This document shows, in pieces, positions 12,662-30,688 of a stretch of DNA of 64,000 bases (position 1 is its first letter; each line of letters begins with the position of its first letter). The position numbers and the translations under genes were made by a program. The stretch is from NCBI GenBank assembly GCA_964036155.1, contig OZ038423.1, forward strand, positions 38,827,249-38,891,248, written 5' to 3'. The DNA comes from Diploscapter coronatus (lineage: Eukaryota > Nematoda > Chromadorea > Rhabditida > Rhabditidae). Below the pieces are notes generated by a model. The model worked only from the letters and a program-made list of their open reading frames with translations. It was not told where the DNA came from and did no database searches.

Positions 12662-13466
12662 ATGTCGAGGTGCGGGACTGACGACGCCAGACCGAAGTCG
12701 ATTTTTAGTTGGAGCTCTAAAAGATCGCCGCCCGATAAAATGCTCGCGAAAAAATTCGCCTCGAAGCCGAAAGACTTGGCCATTTGCTTTTGGTATGTTT
12801 CAAAATAATGGAGAGAAATTCGGATATTCAAAAATAATGTCCTGATTTTATCCTGAGAACCCAAGGAAATTATATTTTTAAAAATATCGATTATTCCGAA
12901 TCTTCTATAGAATATGAGAACAGCAGGGTTTAGTTGATAGTTGGCGGGCTTTTCGTTAGAAAATAGTATAACCCAAGCATCAAGATGTATATTGTCAAAA
13001 GGAAATATTGATTTTCATCAACTCTCTTTGAAACATATTTGGATTGAAAGAACATTTGCTGTTTATAGATTCAAAGAAAAATGATTCACCTACAGATTTT
13101 TCTTTGAAATTCATGATTCTTTGAAACATATTTGGATTGAAATATACATTTTCTGAGTTTTTTTTTTTCTATAGATTCGAAGAAAAGTGGTTACCTAAAG
13201 GAGTTTCTTCTAAAATTGACATTAAATTGTTGTTGGCTAAAAAGCTCATTTTAATAGGACGAAAAAAGTTTGTTTAATTTTTCAGGCATTTTTCGAGAGC
13301 CGGAAGGGTCGCGATAGGGCAATTCGATGGAATGTTTACGCATTTTCGAGAGTTCAAAGAGGAGAATCAAGCATGTGAGGGAGCGGAAATGTACAAATTG
13401 GGATGCAAGGAAAGAGGTGCATTCGATTTTTTCAATTTATGTATTGACCCGAAGCGGAGTTGGTAA
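12662..13466 (+). CDS. possible small two-exon ORF, or alternative 3' end of the DHHC gene
   Basis: A frame opens at ATG 12662 (MSRCGTDDARPKS), runs to a donor after 12792, and rejoins in phase at 13286 (acceptor TTTTTCAG) as WHFSRAGRVAIGQF. It ends with TAA at 13464-13466 (CIDPKRSW), about 104 residues in all. A second frame is also open across the first exon from ATG 12654, but it stops soon after the splice. I recognise no domain. It starts only 220 bases after the DHHC stop, so it may be a downstream gene, an alternative last exon pair, or UTR that happens to be open. Codon use is not clearly coding-like. Confidence 0.3.
13025..13205 (+). repeat. tandem duplication carrying the TGAAACATAT motif
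   Basis: Two imperfect direct copies about 93 bases apart. Each begins CTTTGAAACATATTTGG (13,027 and 13,120) and contains TATAGATTC(A/G)AAGAAAA further on. The shared motif is the same 10-mer that recurs in introns across the window. Confidence 0.6.
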
Positions 13467-14860
13467 TGGCTTTCTTTGAAGTCCTAAGAATCGTCACTTC
13501 CTTGAAACTTAGCTATTTTTCTAACATATTTCTTACTTATATTAGTGAAGGGACAACACCGAATCTTTAATAATATTTGAAACCTATGAAATTAGACTTT
13601 AGTCTTGAGCAAGGTGACAATGATAGTCTTTCAAAATGTGATTTTTTGCAACGCTAATTAGTATTTTCTCAAGAGCATTTTATTTTGATGCAAAAAATCG
13701 AAAACTTTTCGAAAGAGTACAAATCATTTTTATTGTCCTTTTATTAGTGACCGAAAAGGGGATTTTGGGAAAACGCGATATAAACCAGGGGATTAATTAG
13801 AGATATCAAAGAAAGGAAAAGAGAAGGAAAAAGAAAGAAAGAGAGAAAGAAAGAAAAAGAAAAAAAAAAGATACCAAATTACGCTAGATAACGATGCAAA
13901 TGCGCGTCACAATGATATATTAGTGATTTCGGTGACAAACGGGTGGAAATGGAGTGACCTCTTTATTTCTTTCTCTCTATTTATCCCTCCTATGTTTCAA
14001 TACTATTTCTTCTTTTACCTTTTCTGCTTCTCTTCCCTCTTCTCATTTCCAACATCGTCTATCAAACTATCTATCATTTTCGCTTCTCTGTGGTTTAAAG
14101 TGATCGCCGCACCTCTCTCCTCTCTTCATCTTTGCAAAATTTTCGTGGCTACTTTTCTTCGAACCCTCTTCGATTACTGTACTCTCTCATCATTATATTT
14201 TTCTCTGACTCGAGTATTTCTTAATACTATTTCTCGTTCTTTTTCTGTTCATCCTCTTCAATTACAGTGCTCTCTGAAATTTCTATGCTCTTCTTTGCGC
14301 TTTCTTGAACGATAGTGCTATTTCGAATTCGTTAAGTCAAAGGGATTTGCGAACGGGTAAGAGAACAGAGAAATCGATTATCTTCGCTCCTTCCGATCAC
14401 CCCTCCCACTCTAAGAAAGAGAACGATAAATTGAGAGGGAGAAAGAAGAAAATAAGGGGGAGAGAAGGAAAGATTGTGATAAATGAGAATAAAAAAAGAT
14501 GGAGAACATTCTTAGAGACTATAAGTAAATAAGAGATGTAAAGAGGAAAGAATCAGAAAATAGTGTTAGGAAAAGTATAAAAACTCTAACTTTCTGTCCG
14601 TTACTCATCATTTTTCTTTCTCTTACATAACATTTCTTTCTCTCTCTATCTTTGTGTCCCTTTCTAACTTCCTTCCTTTCTTTCTTTTCTCTTTTCTCTC
14701 TCCTTTCCCGAAGCTATTTCTCCCTTTTCCCTATCTCTTTCTCGTTCTCTCTTGATTCTGTATAGGTTCGCGCCAGCCGGGTGGCGACTAAAGCCCCAGT
14801 CGACTTGCCAATAACAATCAACCCATTTCCCCCCTTCGGCCTGACATCGGTGAGGGCCTT
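13467..14860. other. intergenic; alternating purine and pyrimidine tracts
   Basis: The plus strand switches between strongly purine-rich blocks (13,797-13,872; about 14,395-14,580) and pyrimidine-rich blocks (about 13,955-14,320; 14,605-14,760). The open frame 13923-14315 is a Ser/Phe/Leu-rich product of the pyrimidine block and is not a believable protein. A GC-richer patch (14,765-14,850, CGCGCCAGCCGGGTGGCG) follows and is unexplained. Confidence 0.5.
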
Positions 14861-14865
14861 CACAC

Positions 14866-15290
14866 TTCTTATCAGATAATCGGAGATTTCAGTGATAGGC
14901 TTTATCAGTGCTGAATGACCATTGATTTATTGGTTTTACTGGTTACCTAGAGCTTATCAGATCTTATCACTTGAGCTTATGAGATCAAATCCGATTATCA
15001 GTTGATTTATTACTTTTTACAGATAACTTTCTGAATCAGACACTTTCTTATCTTACCAGTAAAGTTCCCTGATGTTCCGATGTAACGGCTATCAATCTTA
15101 TCATTTTACCCGTTCAATATCTTTCGATAGTTTGTCATTTTTCTCTTAGTTTCCCAAAAACGAGTGCACTTATCAAAAAGTACACAGCTATATGGGGTGG
15201 TCTGAAACCTACAAAATCACTATTTTATCATTGATTTAGAAATTATTATCCGTTTTTATCAGTGCTTTCTTTTTCTTATCAACAATCCTA
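14866..15290. promoter_or_regulatory. dense cluster of GATA-factor sites upstream of LRR gene
   Basis: Roughly fourteen GATAA/TTATC cores occur in about 425 bases. They include several in the extended form used by nematode endoderm GATA factors, (Y)TTATCAGT, such as CTTTATCAGTG, GATTATCAGTTG and TTTTATCAGTGC, plus CTTATCAGATAATC. The cluster ends about 210 bases before the LRR gene's ATG. It is a good candidate for a gut (ELT-2-like) enhancer; the tissue is inference from known C. elegans biology. Confidence 0.55.
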
Positions 15291-15501
15291 TTACTCTGCA
15301 TCCTTCTTTTCAACATGCCTGAGAGCCCTTCGGAGAGTATCAAATTTCGCCGATGACGACGATTTTTGCTTGTCCTCCTCGCTTGTAAATAGATATGGTC
15401 CGGGCTTTGGTGCAGGCTCCGCTCATTTTTCCATAAACCATGCACTTTCTTTAGGATTTCTTAAGAATTCATTTTTCAGGCTCCGCCCCTTTTATTTCAA
15501 A

Positions 15502-18500
15502 ATGCGGTCGCCGGATCGGATGACTTTGGCGATATTCTTCGGGATTCTGGCCTTATTAGGCATGTTTGATTCTGATAATTTGATAAGAAATGGTGATTCA
15601 TGGCATATCACCTTTTATTGACTTTCTAGTTTTGATTCGAAATAGACGTTTCATCGGAATTTAAACGAAGAAAGTAGAAAAATACACAGCCGATCTTGAA
15701 AATTTGACTTTATTGCGAAAGGTTAAAAAAATCGATTTTTAGAAAAGATATGTTTCAATAAAATGATTTAATGTATAGAAAAATCCGATGGTGATACGTT
15801 GCATTTGCAAATTTTTTTCCTTAAATTAAACAATCAATAAGTCGGGGATTTTTCCAGGCGACGCCGTCCTCCACCTGCCCTCAAATGAGGAAGCAAATTG
15901 TCCCCGAGGTTGCCGATGCGAGCGAGTCAGCGTCACGTGCAGGGACGTCGGATTCAAAAATCCGGATGTTTTTCAGCAGGTGATTTTTTCAATCGATAAA
16001 AATAGTTTCGATTCAAAAAGTTGCACTTTGTAATTTCATTTTTCAGCTCCACCAGCTAGCCTTTCCCCATCTCGACACGATCATCATGACTGGCAACAGT
16101 TTTGGGGACATGCGAGAGGGACTGTTTCCGGAAGGTAATCGACGTTGTTGTTTTAATTGCCCTAATTATCTCCACTTAGTTATCCTAAATATTCTAATTT
16201 TCAGGTGATGAGCACACCAGCGTCACACTCCTGAATCTGACGTCTAATGGCATCACGACGATAGCCAAGGAGACGTTCCAACAGACACCCAACGTGGAAT
16301 TCCTGTACCTCAACGACAACAACATTCTCTCGACGGCAGATGTCAATCCATTTGGACCATTGAAGAAGTCATATTTCCCTTTTATTTTAATTTTAACGCA
16401 TTTGCTCTCAAGGAAACGCCTAATTTTGAAACACTTACTGATAGACATTTTTTAAACACATCATCAAACATTCATTTGTATGCATTCATGGAAATTATCT
16501 TTGATTTTGAAAAAAAACGCTAATTGACTAGATACCAGCGGAACTATTGATTTTTACTAGCATCTCATATTGTATCGGTCAAATGAAGTGAAAGTTCATG
16601 TGTTAAAGAGTGCCACTGTGAGAAACGCGCGCAAAGAGGGAGGCTAAGCGCAGAAAAAGAAGAATCAGCGGGGGACAATGGAAAGAGTGGTACGCGCTTT
16701 TCTCTGCGTCTCTCGCTATTTTTCAACACAGGAACTTTCATTTCACTTTACCGAAACAATATAAAATAACTGACATTGAAACTTATCAAAAATATCTTTA
16801 GGCTCCGCAATCTCTACATGAAGAAGGCTCTGGGTCGTCGGTCTCCGAAGTCCAAGTCTGAGCTTCTGTCCGTCCTATTCAGCGCCGATCACACTAACGA
16901 ATTCACCGATTTGACGCTGATCGACCTGTCTGAGAACGATATCGGCATCATTCATCCGGAGACTTTTTGCAAGGTTGATTTTCCCAGTTTTTTTGCTTTA
17001 AAAAGCTAATCCTTCGTTCAATAGAACGTCGTAGAATTTACCTCCTCTTAGAACATATTGCATTTTTGAGAGAAAGCAATTGAATATTTTGTGTCATAGA
17101 AGAAAACTTCAAAACCGAATTTCTGCAATTTTATCTGAAAGTTTTTAGATCAAAGGACTTCGGCGACTCGAGCTCCAAGACAACAAGCTCACCGAATTCG
17201 TCGTCCCGAAAAATTGTCTCGGCTCTTTGGAAGCCCTTATTTTGAGCGGGAATCAGATCAAGACGGTAATTTGCTTATTTTTGAAGAAGAAATCAAATGA
17301 TATCGATTTTTGCAGATCCCCGTGACCCTTTGGCAATCGCTCCCTTCACTGACTTCTCTGGACATCTCCAAAAATCCGCTTCAGTGTGATTGTCAACTGG
17401 AACCGTTCATCAAAATTGCCACCACCGAAAATTTCGACTTTTTGAATCAGGTTCGATTTTTTTGCTTGTAAAAAATCACAATCAGGCAGTTGGGACGTTT
17501 TCCACCTTCAAAAATTCAGTCATATCATCTATTTCGTCCTACTATTGAGGATGATAATTGCAAGGTTGACTGAAATAATTCACATCGCAGAAAAGATATT
17601 TACGGTGGAAAACGTCCCAAGTATGTGACAACAATCTAATTATTCAAAAAACCCCCTCTCGATTTTAAGAAATTCATTTGCCACTTAGACAATATATTTC
17701 ACATAAACTATCTTTGAATTTTTGAGGCGATATAATTTTACGGAGATGCGCAATAGCTTGACACAAAGAAATAAAATAAAATTTCAGGAGAAAACCGCCT
17801 GTGATTCCCCACCCTCTCTGAAGGGGAAGCCGATTTTCGACATCAAAAATGACCTCTGCAGAAATCCGACTTCCACATTTGGAACGATCCTTTTGTTGCT
17901 GCTTATTGGAGGCGCAGGTAACTGAAGAAAACTTGCCTCGGTTTTGCAAACTGCAAAAATAGGCCGTGTCCCACTATTGGTTCGCAGCACTGAATTCTCA
18001 TTGTTCTTCACTTATACTGAATGAAAAAATATTCGAAATTGGCAGAAAAAGAAGCAAGATAGTGTCGAAATTCAAACCTCGAAAAATATTTTTCCCTTCT
18101 TCGGAAATCGATATTTTAATTTTTAGAAAACTGCAAAAAATGCTTATCTGTACCCTGGACTCTCATCTTTTTCTCAGCTCTTTCGAAAGATATGAGTAGT
18201 TGTGCAGAGAAACAGAAGAAAAAGTTTGACGCTTTAAAGTAATCGCTCTCGAATTTCATAACAGCTTGTAAAGAGTCGGATTACTGCTAGCGATCTTCTT
18301 GGATATGAAAAATCCGTTTTTTAAACATACTTTTTCTTCTTAAAATAGAAAAAATTGAATCTCTGAAGTTCATGATCTTCAAGAAGCTATAATCAAACTT
18401 TTTAATTTTATATCTTTCATATATCTCGAAAATTTCCAAAGAAAAAAATTGATCTAAAAATTTCAGTAAACCAAGAAAAAACTTGAAAGAATAATAAAAT

Positions 18501-18651
18501 AGGGAAAAATACGAATTTTGAAATTTTAGTCCTATTTGTCTATCGTCACTACCGTAAGCGTCGCCCTCAGCCGGTTAACTATTATTTCGGCTATGCCGGT
18601 CTAAATAATTCGGAATGTGACGATGAAAACGTTCGACCTGAGTTCGTCTAA
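15502..18651 (+). CDS. leucine-rich-repeat single-pass transmembrane protein (trophoblast glycoprotein-like)
   Basis: About nine exons give a type I membrane protein of roughly 400 residues. The order seen: a signal peptide (MTLAIFFGILALLGM), an LRR N-terminal cysteine cluster (CPRGCRCERVSVTCRD), and LRR repeats (VTLLNLTSNGITTIAKETF, VEFLYLNDNNI, LTLIDLSENDIGIIHPETF, LRRLELQDNKLTEF, LEALILSGNQI). An LRR C-terminal cap follows (LTSLDISKNPLQCDCQLEPF ... CDSPPSLKGK ... LCRNP), then one membrane helix (FGTILLLLLIGGA) and a short basic cytoplasmic tail ending ENVRPEFV. The C-terminal EFV could be a PDZ ligand (inference). The domain order and LRR caps match the TPBG/Wnt-inhibitory and nematode LRON-type proteins; I do not assign an orthologue. 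Its introns hold two inverted-repeat elements. The upstream GATA cluster suggests intestinal expression. Confidence 0.85.
16568..16762. mobile_element. inverted-repeat element (MITE-like, family B)
   Basis: Inside an LRR-gene intron. The left arm TTGTATCGGTCAAATGAAG ... TGAAAGTTCATGTGTT (16570-16604) is repeated inverted at 16724-16760 (AACACAGGAACTTTCA ... CCGAAACAAT). The arms are nearly 38 bases with few mismatches. There is no ORF. The loop contains CpG-rich sequence (GAAACGCGCGC, TACGCGC). Confidence 0.7.
17483..17628. mobile_element. MITE-like inverted-repeat element, family A, copy 3
   Basis: Intronic copy in the LRR gene. The left end reads CAGTTGGGACGTTTTCCACC and the right end GTGGAAAACGTCCCAA. 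The core resembles copy 4 (GAGGATGATAATTGCAA versus AAGGATGGTAATTGCAA). Confidence 0.8.
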
Positions 18652-20927
18652 AACGTCGATATTCTCGCTAAAAATTTCGCCTCCTGCATTTTCACCAGCT
18701 CACTACCGACTCCTATTTGTGAAATTCACCAGCTCGTTTTCTTTTCTCACAATCCCTAAACCTAAAATCTGCTGAATTTTACAAGTAGGTAGTCATGGTG
18801 AACTGCCATTTTACAGGAAGCCCTAAAATTCACTACAACTTTGACAATTTTGGTGGATTCATCTATTTTTTCTATCCGCTAACTTTTTACAGAATTTTTT
18901 AAAATTGATTTTGAAAATGTGCTCTATTTTAATCTCTAGCTATGGAGCATTTTATCCATTTTTCGAAATTTCTTTGACTTTACCAAATCTCTTTATGTCT
19001 ATCGCTTTCTCTCAAACTGTGATCTCAGGGGCTAAAATATTGATTTATTGATTTGTTAAAATTTAACCAAAATTCAGCTAAATACGAGTATCTACGAGGT
19101 GTTAAGAATTTAATTTTACAGAATTTAATTTTCAGAGATTTATAGTTTGTATTTTTTTAATGGAAAACGACTTATAAACTGCCATGATATTTATAAGGGA
19201 ACGAGCTCAAATATTTTTCATTTATTCGAATCAAAAACGTTTATATCTCCGAGTGCATTTATAAAAATGCGGTTTATTTTATTTCATTGTGCATTTTTAA
19301 AGTTAATAAATAGTTATATTGTCTGAAAAATAATTAAGTTTAAAAAATGGTTATTTTCCATCTTTTTGCACTCTTTCACTCTCGGTACTGTATTTTGGAC
19401 ATCAGTCGCATATTGCAGTGAAAGTGGATTCAGGTTGTCTTGATAAAGAGGGAAAGGTCTGATGAGAAGGAGTACGGATGAATGGCAGTGTAACGGAGCG
19501 ATAAAAAGATAGAAGGGGAATCGAAAGGTTGGGTCCGAATCGAGGAATCCAATTTATATATAAAATATCACTTCTGATCACAGACGTATTCAGATTAGAT
19601 ACATAGAATTTGCTGTCTTGTTCCATACTCTTCACTTCATATTCATTCTCCTTCTGACATTGATTCATTTGATTTACATTTCTTCGAATATTCATAACGC
19701 TTAATTGCGTAAGTAAATCAGATGCTGAAACAAACTGGTATTCGGAAATGTAGTTGCTATAGAACATTTCATTATCTCTAGTTTTCATTTATATATGCCT
19801 AGGAATAGAAATCAAGAAAATAGGCTATCTTTGGTTTTCTTCTTTGCAAGATAATAAGATTCCAACTCAGAAAAATATGTCAGAATGATGACAGACTCAC
19901 ACATGGAAAGTGATAGTCAAGTTGTGATAACTAGTCATAAAATATTCCTTTAGAAATACGCTCATTCAGTGTATCACGCAATTTAACAGATAATATGACT
20001 GACTATATCACTATATTTTTATTTGCAGCACATTCTGGACCGTTATCGGCCTAAACTGGCTTAAAAACAAAGACAAGGTATAGGAAAGTTAGCCGAGTAA
20101 AGCAGAGAACATTCACAGATGTGCAAACTATTCTAGCAAAACAACTATAAGAAGTGAACTCAGGAACCACTTCAAACGAGGAATACTGGACTCATTGAAT
20201 CTCATCGGCCTCCATCGACACATTCGGCAGCGCAGTCATCTGATCTTTCCATGTTATCCAATTTATAGAGAAATTGGCTTGTTTTCAGGCGACATTCCAG
20301 GAGTCGATCGTCTTAGCCGAGCTCCACTGCGAATCTGGATGTTTTTCGGCCTTACCAACCAAAACCAATCAATAAATTGATAATTTGTGGAATTTGAACA
20401 AAAAATTCTTAAAAGTTATTGGAAACAATAAAATTCTCCTCCTTTTTCTTTTCTTTCATTCGCCCTCTCTTTGAGTGAATTTGAACTACGCGCTTAAACG
20501 CAGCGTACGCTGTAAAAACTCGCAGTCGTTGTGCGGATAGTGGGACGTATGTTCGGCTAGTCTTGAAATTTCGAGATTTTGCTAATTATCCACCTGGTTA
20601 TGCTAATTACCCCGACTAATTACCCCGCCTTGACACAGTTCTAATCTCTATATTATCGATTTTCCTTCTCTTTCGAAAGCTCGATTTCTTTCAGTTTCTC
20701 CACACAATTACCCTCTAGTTATGCTAATTATCTCTCTAGTCACTCAACTATCATTCTATCATCACTTTGTCGTCTTCTATTCAACGAAATCCTTCAATTC
20801 CTTCAAATTTCGCTCATCACTTCGAGTTCTAGTTTCTTCGTTAATTACCTTTGTATTAGCGTTAGTTGTCCTAATTATTTATTTAATTGATTTAGTTACC
20901 TAATTAACTCTAGTTAGAAGGTTCAAA
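18652..20927. other. intergenic region, LRR gene to spcs-1
   Basis: About 2.3 kb without a gene I can support. It contains an unspliced minus-strand open frame at 19402-19788 (128 residues, no recognisable domain). A stretch at 20,020-20,385 has open frames and splice-like edges but in-frame stops. A perfect 12-base palindrome CAGCGTACGCTG lies at 20501-20512. A run of TAATTA-containing sequence (20,570-20,915) sits directly before spcs-1. Confidence 0.5.
20570..20915. promoter_or_regulatory. TAATTA-rich promoter-proximal stretch of spcs-1
   Basis: Repeated CTAATTA(C/T)C-type words (for example GCTAATTACC, ACTAATTACCCCG, CCTAATTATT, CCTAATTAAC) directly precede the start of the first gene of the housekeeping cluster. 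Similar clusters lie at 4,400-4,570 and 62,580-62,670. They could be homeodomain sites or a species-specific sequence habit. Confidence 0.35.
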
Positions 20928-21708
20928 ATGGACGGCTTTATCGCGATGCTGCCGCCGGCTCTGCGTCGTTGGTCGACACACCACGATTTCGAGGGTCAGA
21001 AACTCGCCGAGAAGATTTTCCAGGTTTCTATTTTTGTTTGATTCTTTTTATTTGAATATGTTTAGACGATCATGATCATCGCTGGAGTGGTCGGGTTCGG
21101 CGTTGGGACCTCGACTCAGGTATTATTATTTTTATTTTTCAAAGAAAAATTAAATTCACAAAGTATTTAGCAACTCTCACATGCGATCTACATTGTGCTC
21201 GGCGGTGCGGTGCTCGCCGCACTCGTCGTCCTGCCTCCATGGCCCTTCCTCTTCAGACAGCATCCCGTGGTGGTATGTGTTTTTATTTTTATTTTTAACA
21301 TTTTTTCATTCCTTTTTTTTAACGAACGTGTTTTTAAAGGTAATTCTTATTAGAAAGCTGTGAAGCATAACACTTCGGGTTTTATTTATTTTTTGCATCT
21401 TTCCATTTCCATTGAGACGCCGAGATCAAACTGGAAAACTCGTTGATTTTATAAACAAAAATCTTCAAACTTATAGAATCAATTCTACCAATGGAATTTC
21501 TGAGCACGCCATTTATTGAAATTTTTATTTTCTCATCCAAGCTCTGGACACTGAGAATTCGATGATTTCCTCGATTTTATTGAAATCTTAAAGTTTAGAC
21601 AAATTTTCTACAGTTTTGAGCTTGATTTTTCAGTGGCAACCGGTTGGCGCCGATACGTCATCCGCTGGAGCCGCACCAGTCGCGAAGGAGACCAGAAAGA
21701 AGAAATAG
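20928..21708 (+). CDS. spcs-1: signal peptidase complex subunit 1 (SPC12)
   Basis: A small ER-membrane subunit of the signal peptidase complex, which removes signal peptides from secreted proteins. Four exons join to about 102 residues, typical for the family. The N-terminus carries the family's PPALRRWSTHHDFEGQKLAEKI cytosolic segment. It is followed by two membrane helices with the expected hairpin (IMIIAGVVGFGVGTSTQ and AIYIVLGGAVLAALVVLPPWP). The conserved PPWPF...W comes next, and the tail is lysine-rich (ETRKKK). It is the first of six plus-strand genes in a row, 352 bases before lonp-1, and is therefore the likely promoter-proximal gene of an operon-like cluster. Confidence 0.93.
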
Positions 21709-21777
21709 AAGTCGAGAAATTTACAAAAGAAAAATCAGGAATAGTCTTTTCTGGGCTTTTATTTGATACCAAATGGT

Positions 21778-21783
21778 AATAAA
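21778..21783 (+). terminator. polyadenylation signal AATAAA after spcs-1
   Basis: AATAAA lies 70 bases after the spcs-1 stop, at a normal distance for nematode 3' UTRs. About 280 bases separate it from the next start, at 22060. Confidence 0.6.
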
Positions 21784-22059
21784 TTTGGTTTTCCTTTCAC
21801 CAAAAATCCAATTTTTAAATCCTAAATACGGTATTTATTTTATCTTCAGACTCGCTTAACTTATTAAAGAATAGCTATTTTTCCACATTTCTGTGATTTT
21901 TCAAAGATATTTCGTTTTGGTTTGGTTTGATTGTACAATACTCGGGAAGAGAATAATAAATTTCATTCGGGGAAACGACTTGTTTGTATGAAGAAAAACT
22001 GTTTGAAGACAGTTTGATATTTGTATTTTTTCATTTTCGAAATTATTCGATTTTTCTAG

Positions 22060-30103
<8,044 letters not shown>

Positions 30104-30684
30104 GGGGCTTGGAAAAATCGATATTTTGAAACTGCAGTAATCTTACTGTAATTTCCATTGAACGACGATGATTTTTGAAAATGATGACATTTTCTTTAAA
30201 AACATCGAGCTAATTTGAACAATTACAGTAATCCTGTCCCTACCTTTAAAAATCCTATCCCTTTTTTGTTGAATTTTGTGATCATCATCATTATTCCCGT
30301 GAATTCCTCAATTTTAATTGAAATATTTCTTCCAAGATCTGCAATTTTTTCTCTTAGAGGTATGTTTCAGGTTTCTGGAAGGTTCAAAAATTTTCAACCA
30401 AGGTTGATTTTCTTTCTTTACGCCTTTCAAAAACCTAAGAATTGATCATAATGTGACGGGCTTTACCGAGTTTTTCCTTGTCATTATTAATATTTTTTGC
30501 TAGGATGTTGTCATAGTCATTTTAGGAGTTGTTTAGAATCAAAACCCACGTTGTTCTTGTTATTTTCAATGAAAAATCAGTTTTTTTTTTCTATTTTCAT
30601 TTTTTCCATTGAAAAGTTCTTAACTTTTCTGTGATATCTCATTTTCGAAACTTTATTTTATTTTTCTAATTCTTCGAATTGCAG

Positions 30685-30688
30685 AAAA
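30685..30688 (+). promoter_or_regulatory. trans-splice acceptor directly before ttc-1 ATG
   Basis: The sequence TTCTTCGAATTGCAG ends at 30684, four bases before the ATG at 30689. It lacks an upstream partner exon, so it is best read as a spliced-leader acceptor. Equivalent acceptors precede the starts at 22060, 45277, 53843 and 62934. Confidence 0.55.

Noticed and set aside
13923..14315. 130-residue open frame rich in Phe, Ser and Leu
   Set aside because: It is the translation of a pyrimidine-rich tract (TTTCTTTC-type), so it looks hydrophobic by composition only.
14762..14860. GC-rich patch considered as a tRNA or small structured RNA
   Set aside because: Contains GGTTCGCGCC but no cloverleaf arms of tRNA lengths could be paired.
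19402..19788. 128-residue minus-strand open frame
   Set aside because: No splice partners, no recognisable domain and ordinary A/T-rich composition; length alone is weak evidence.
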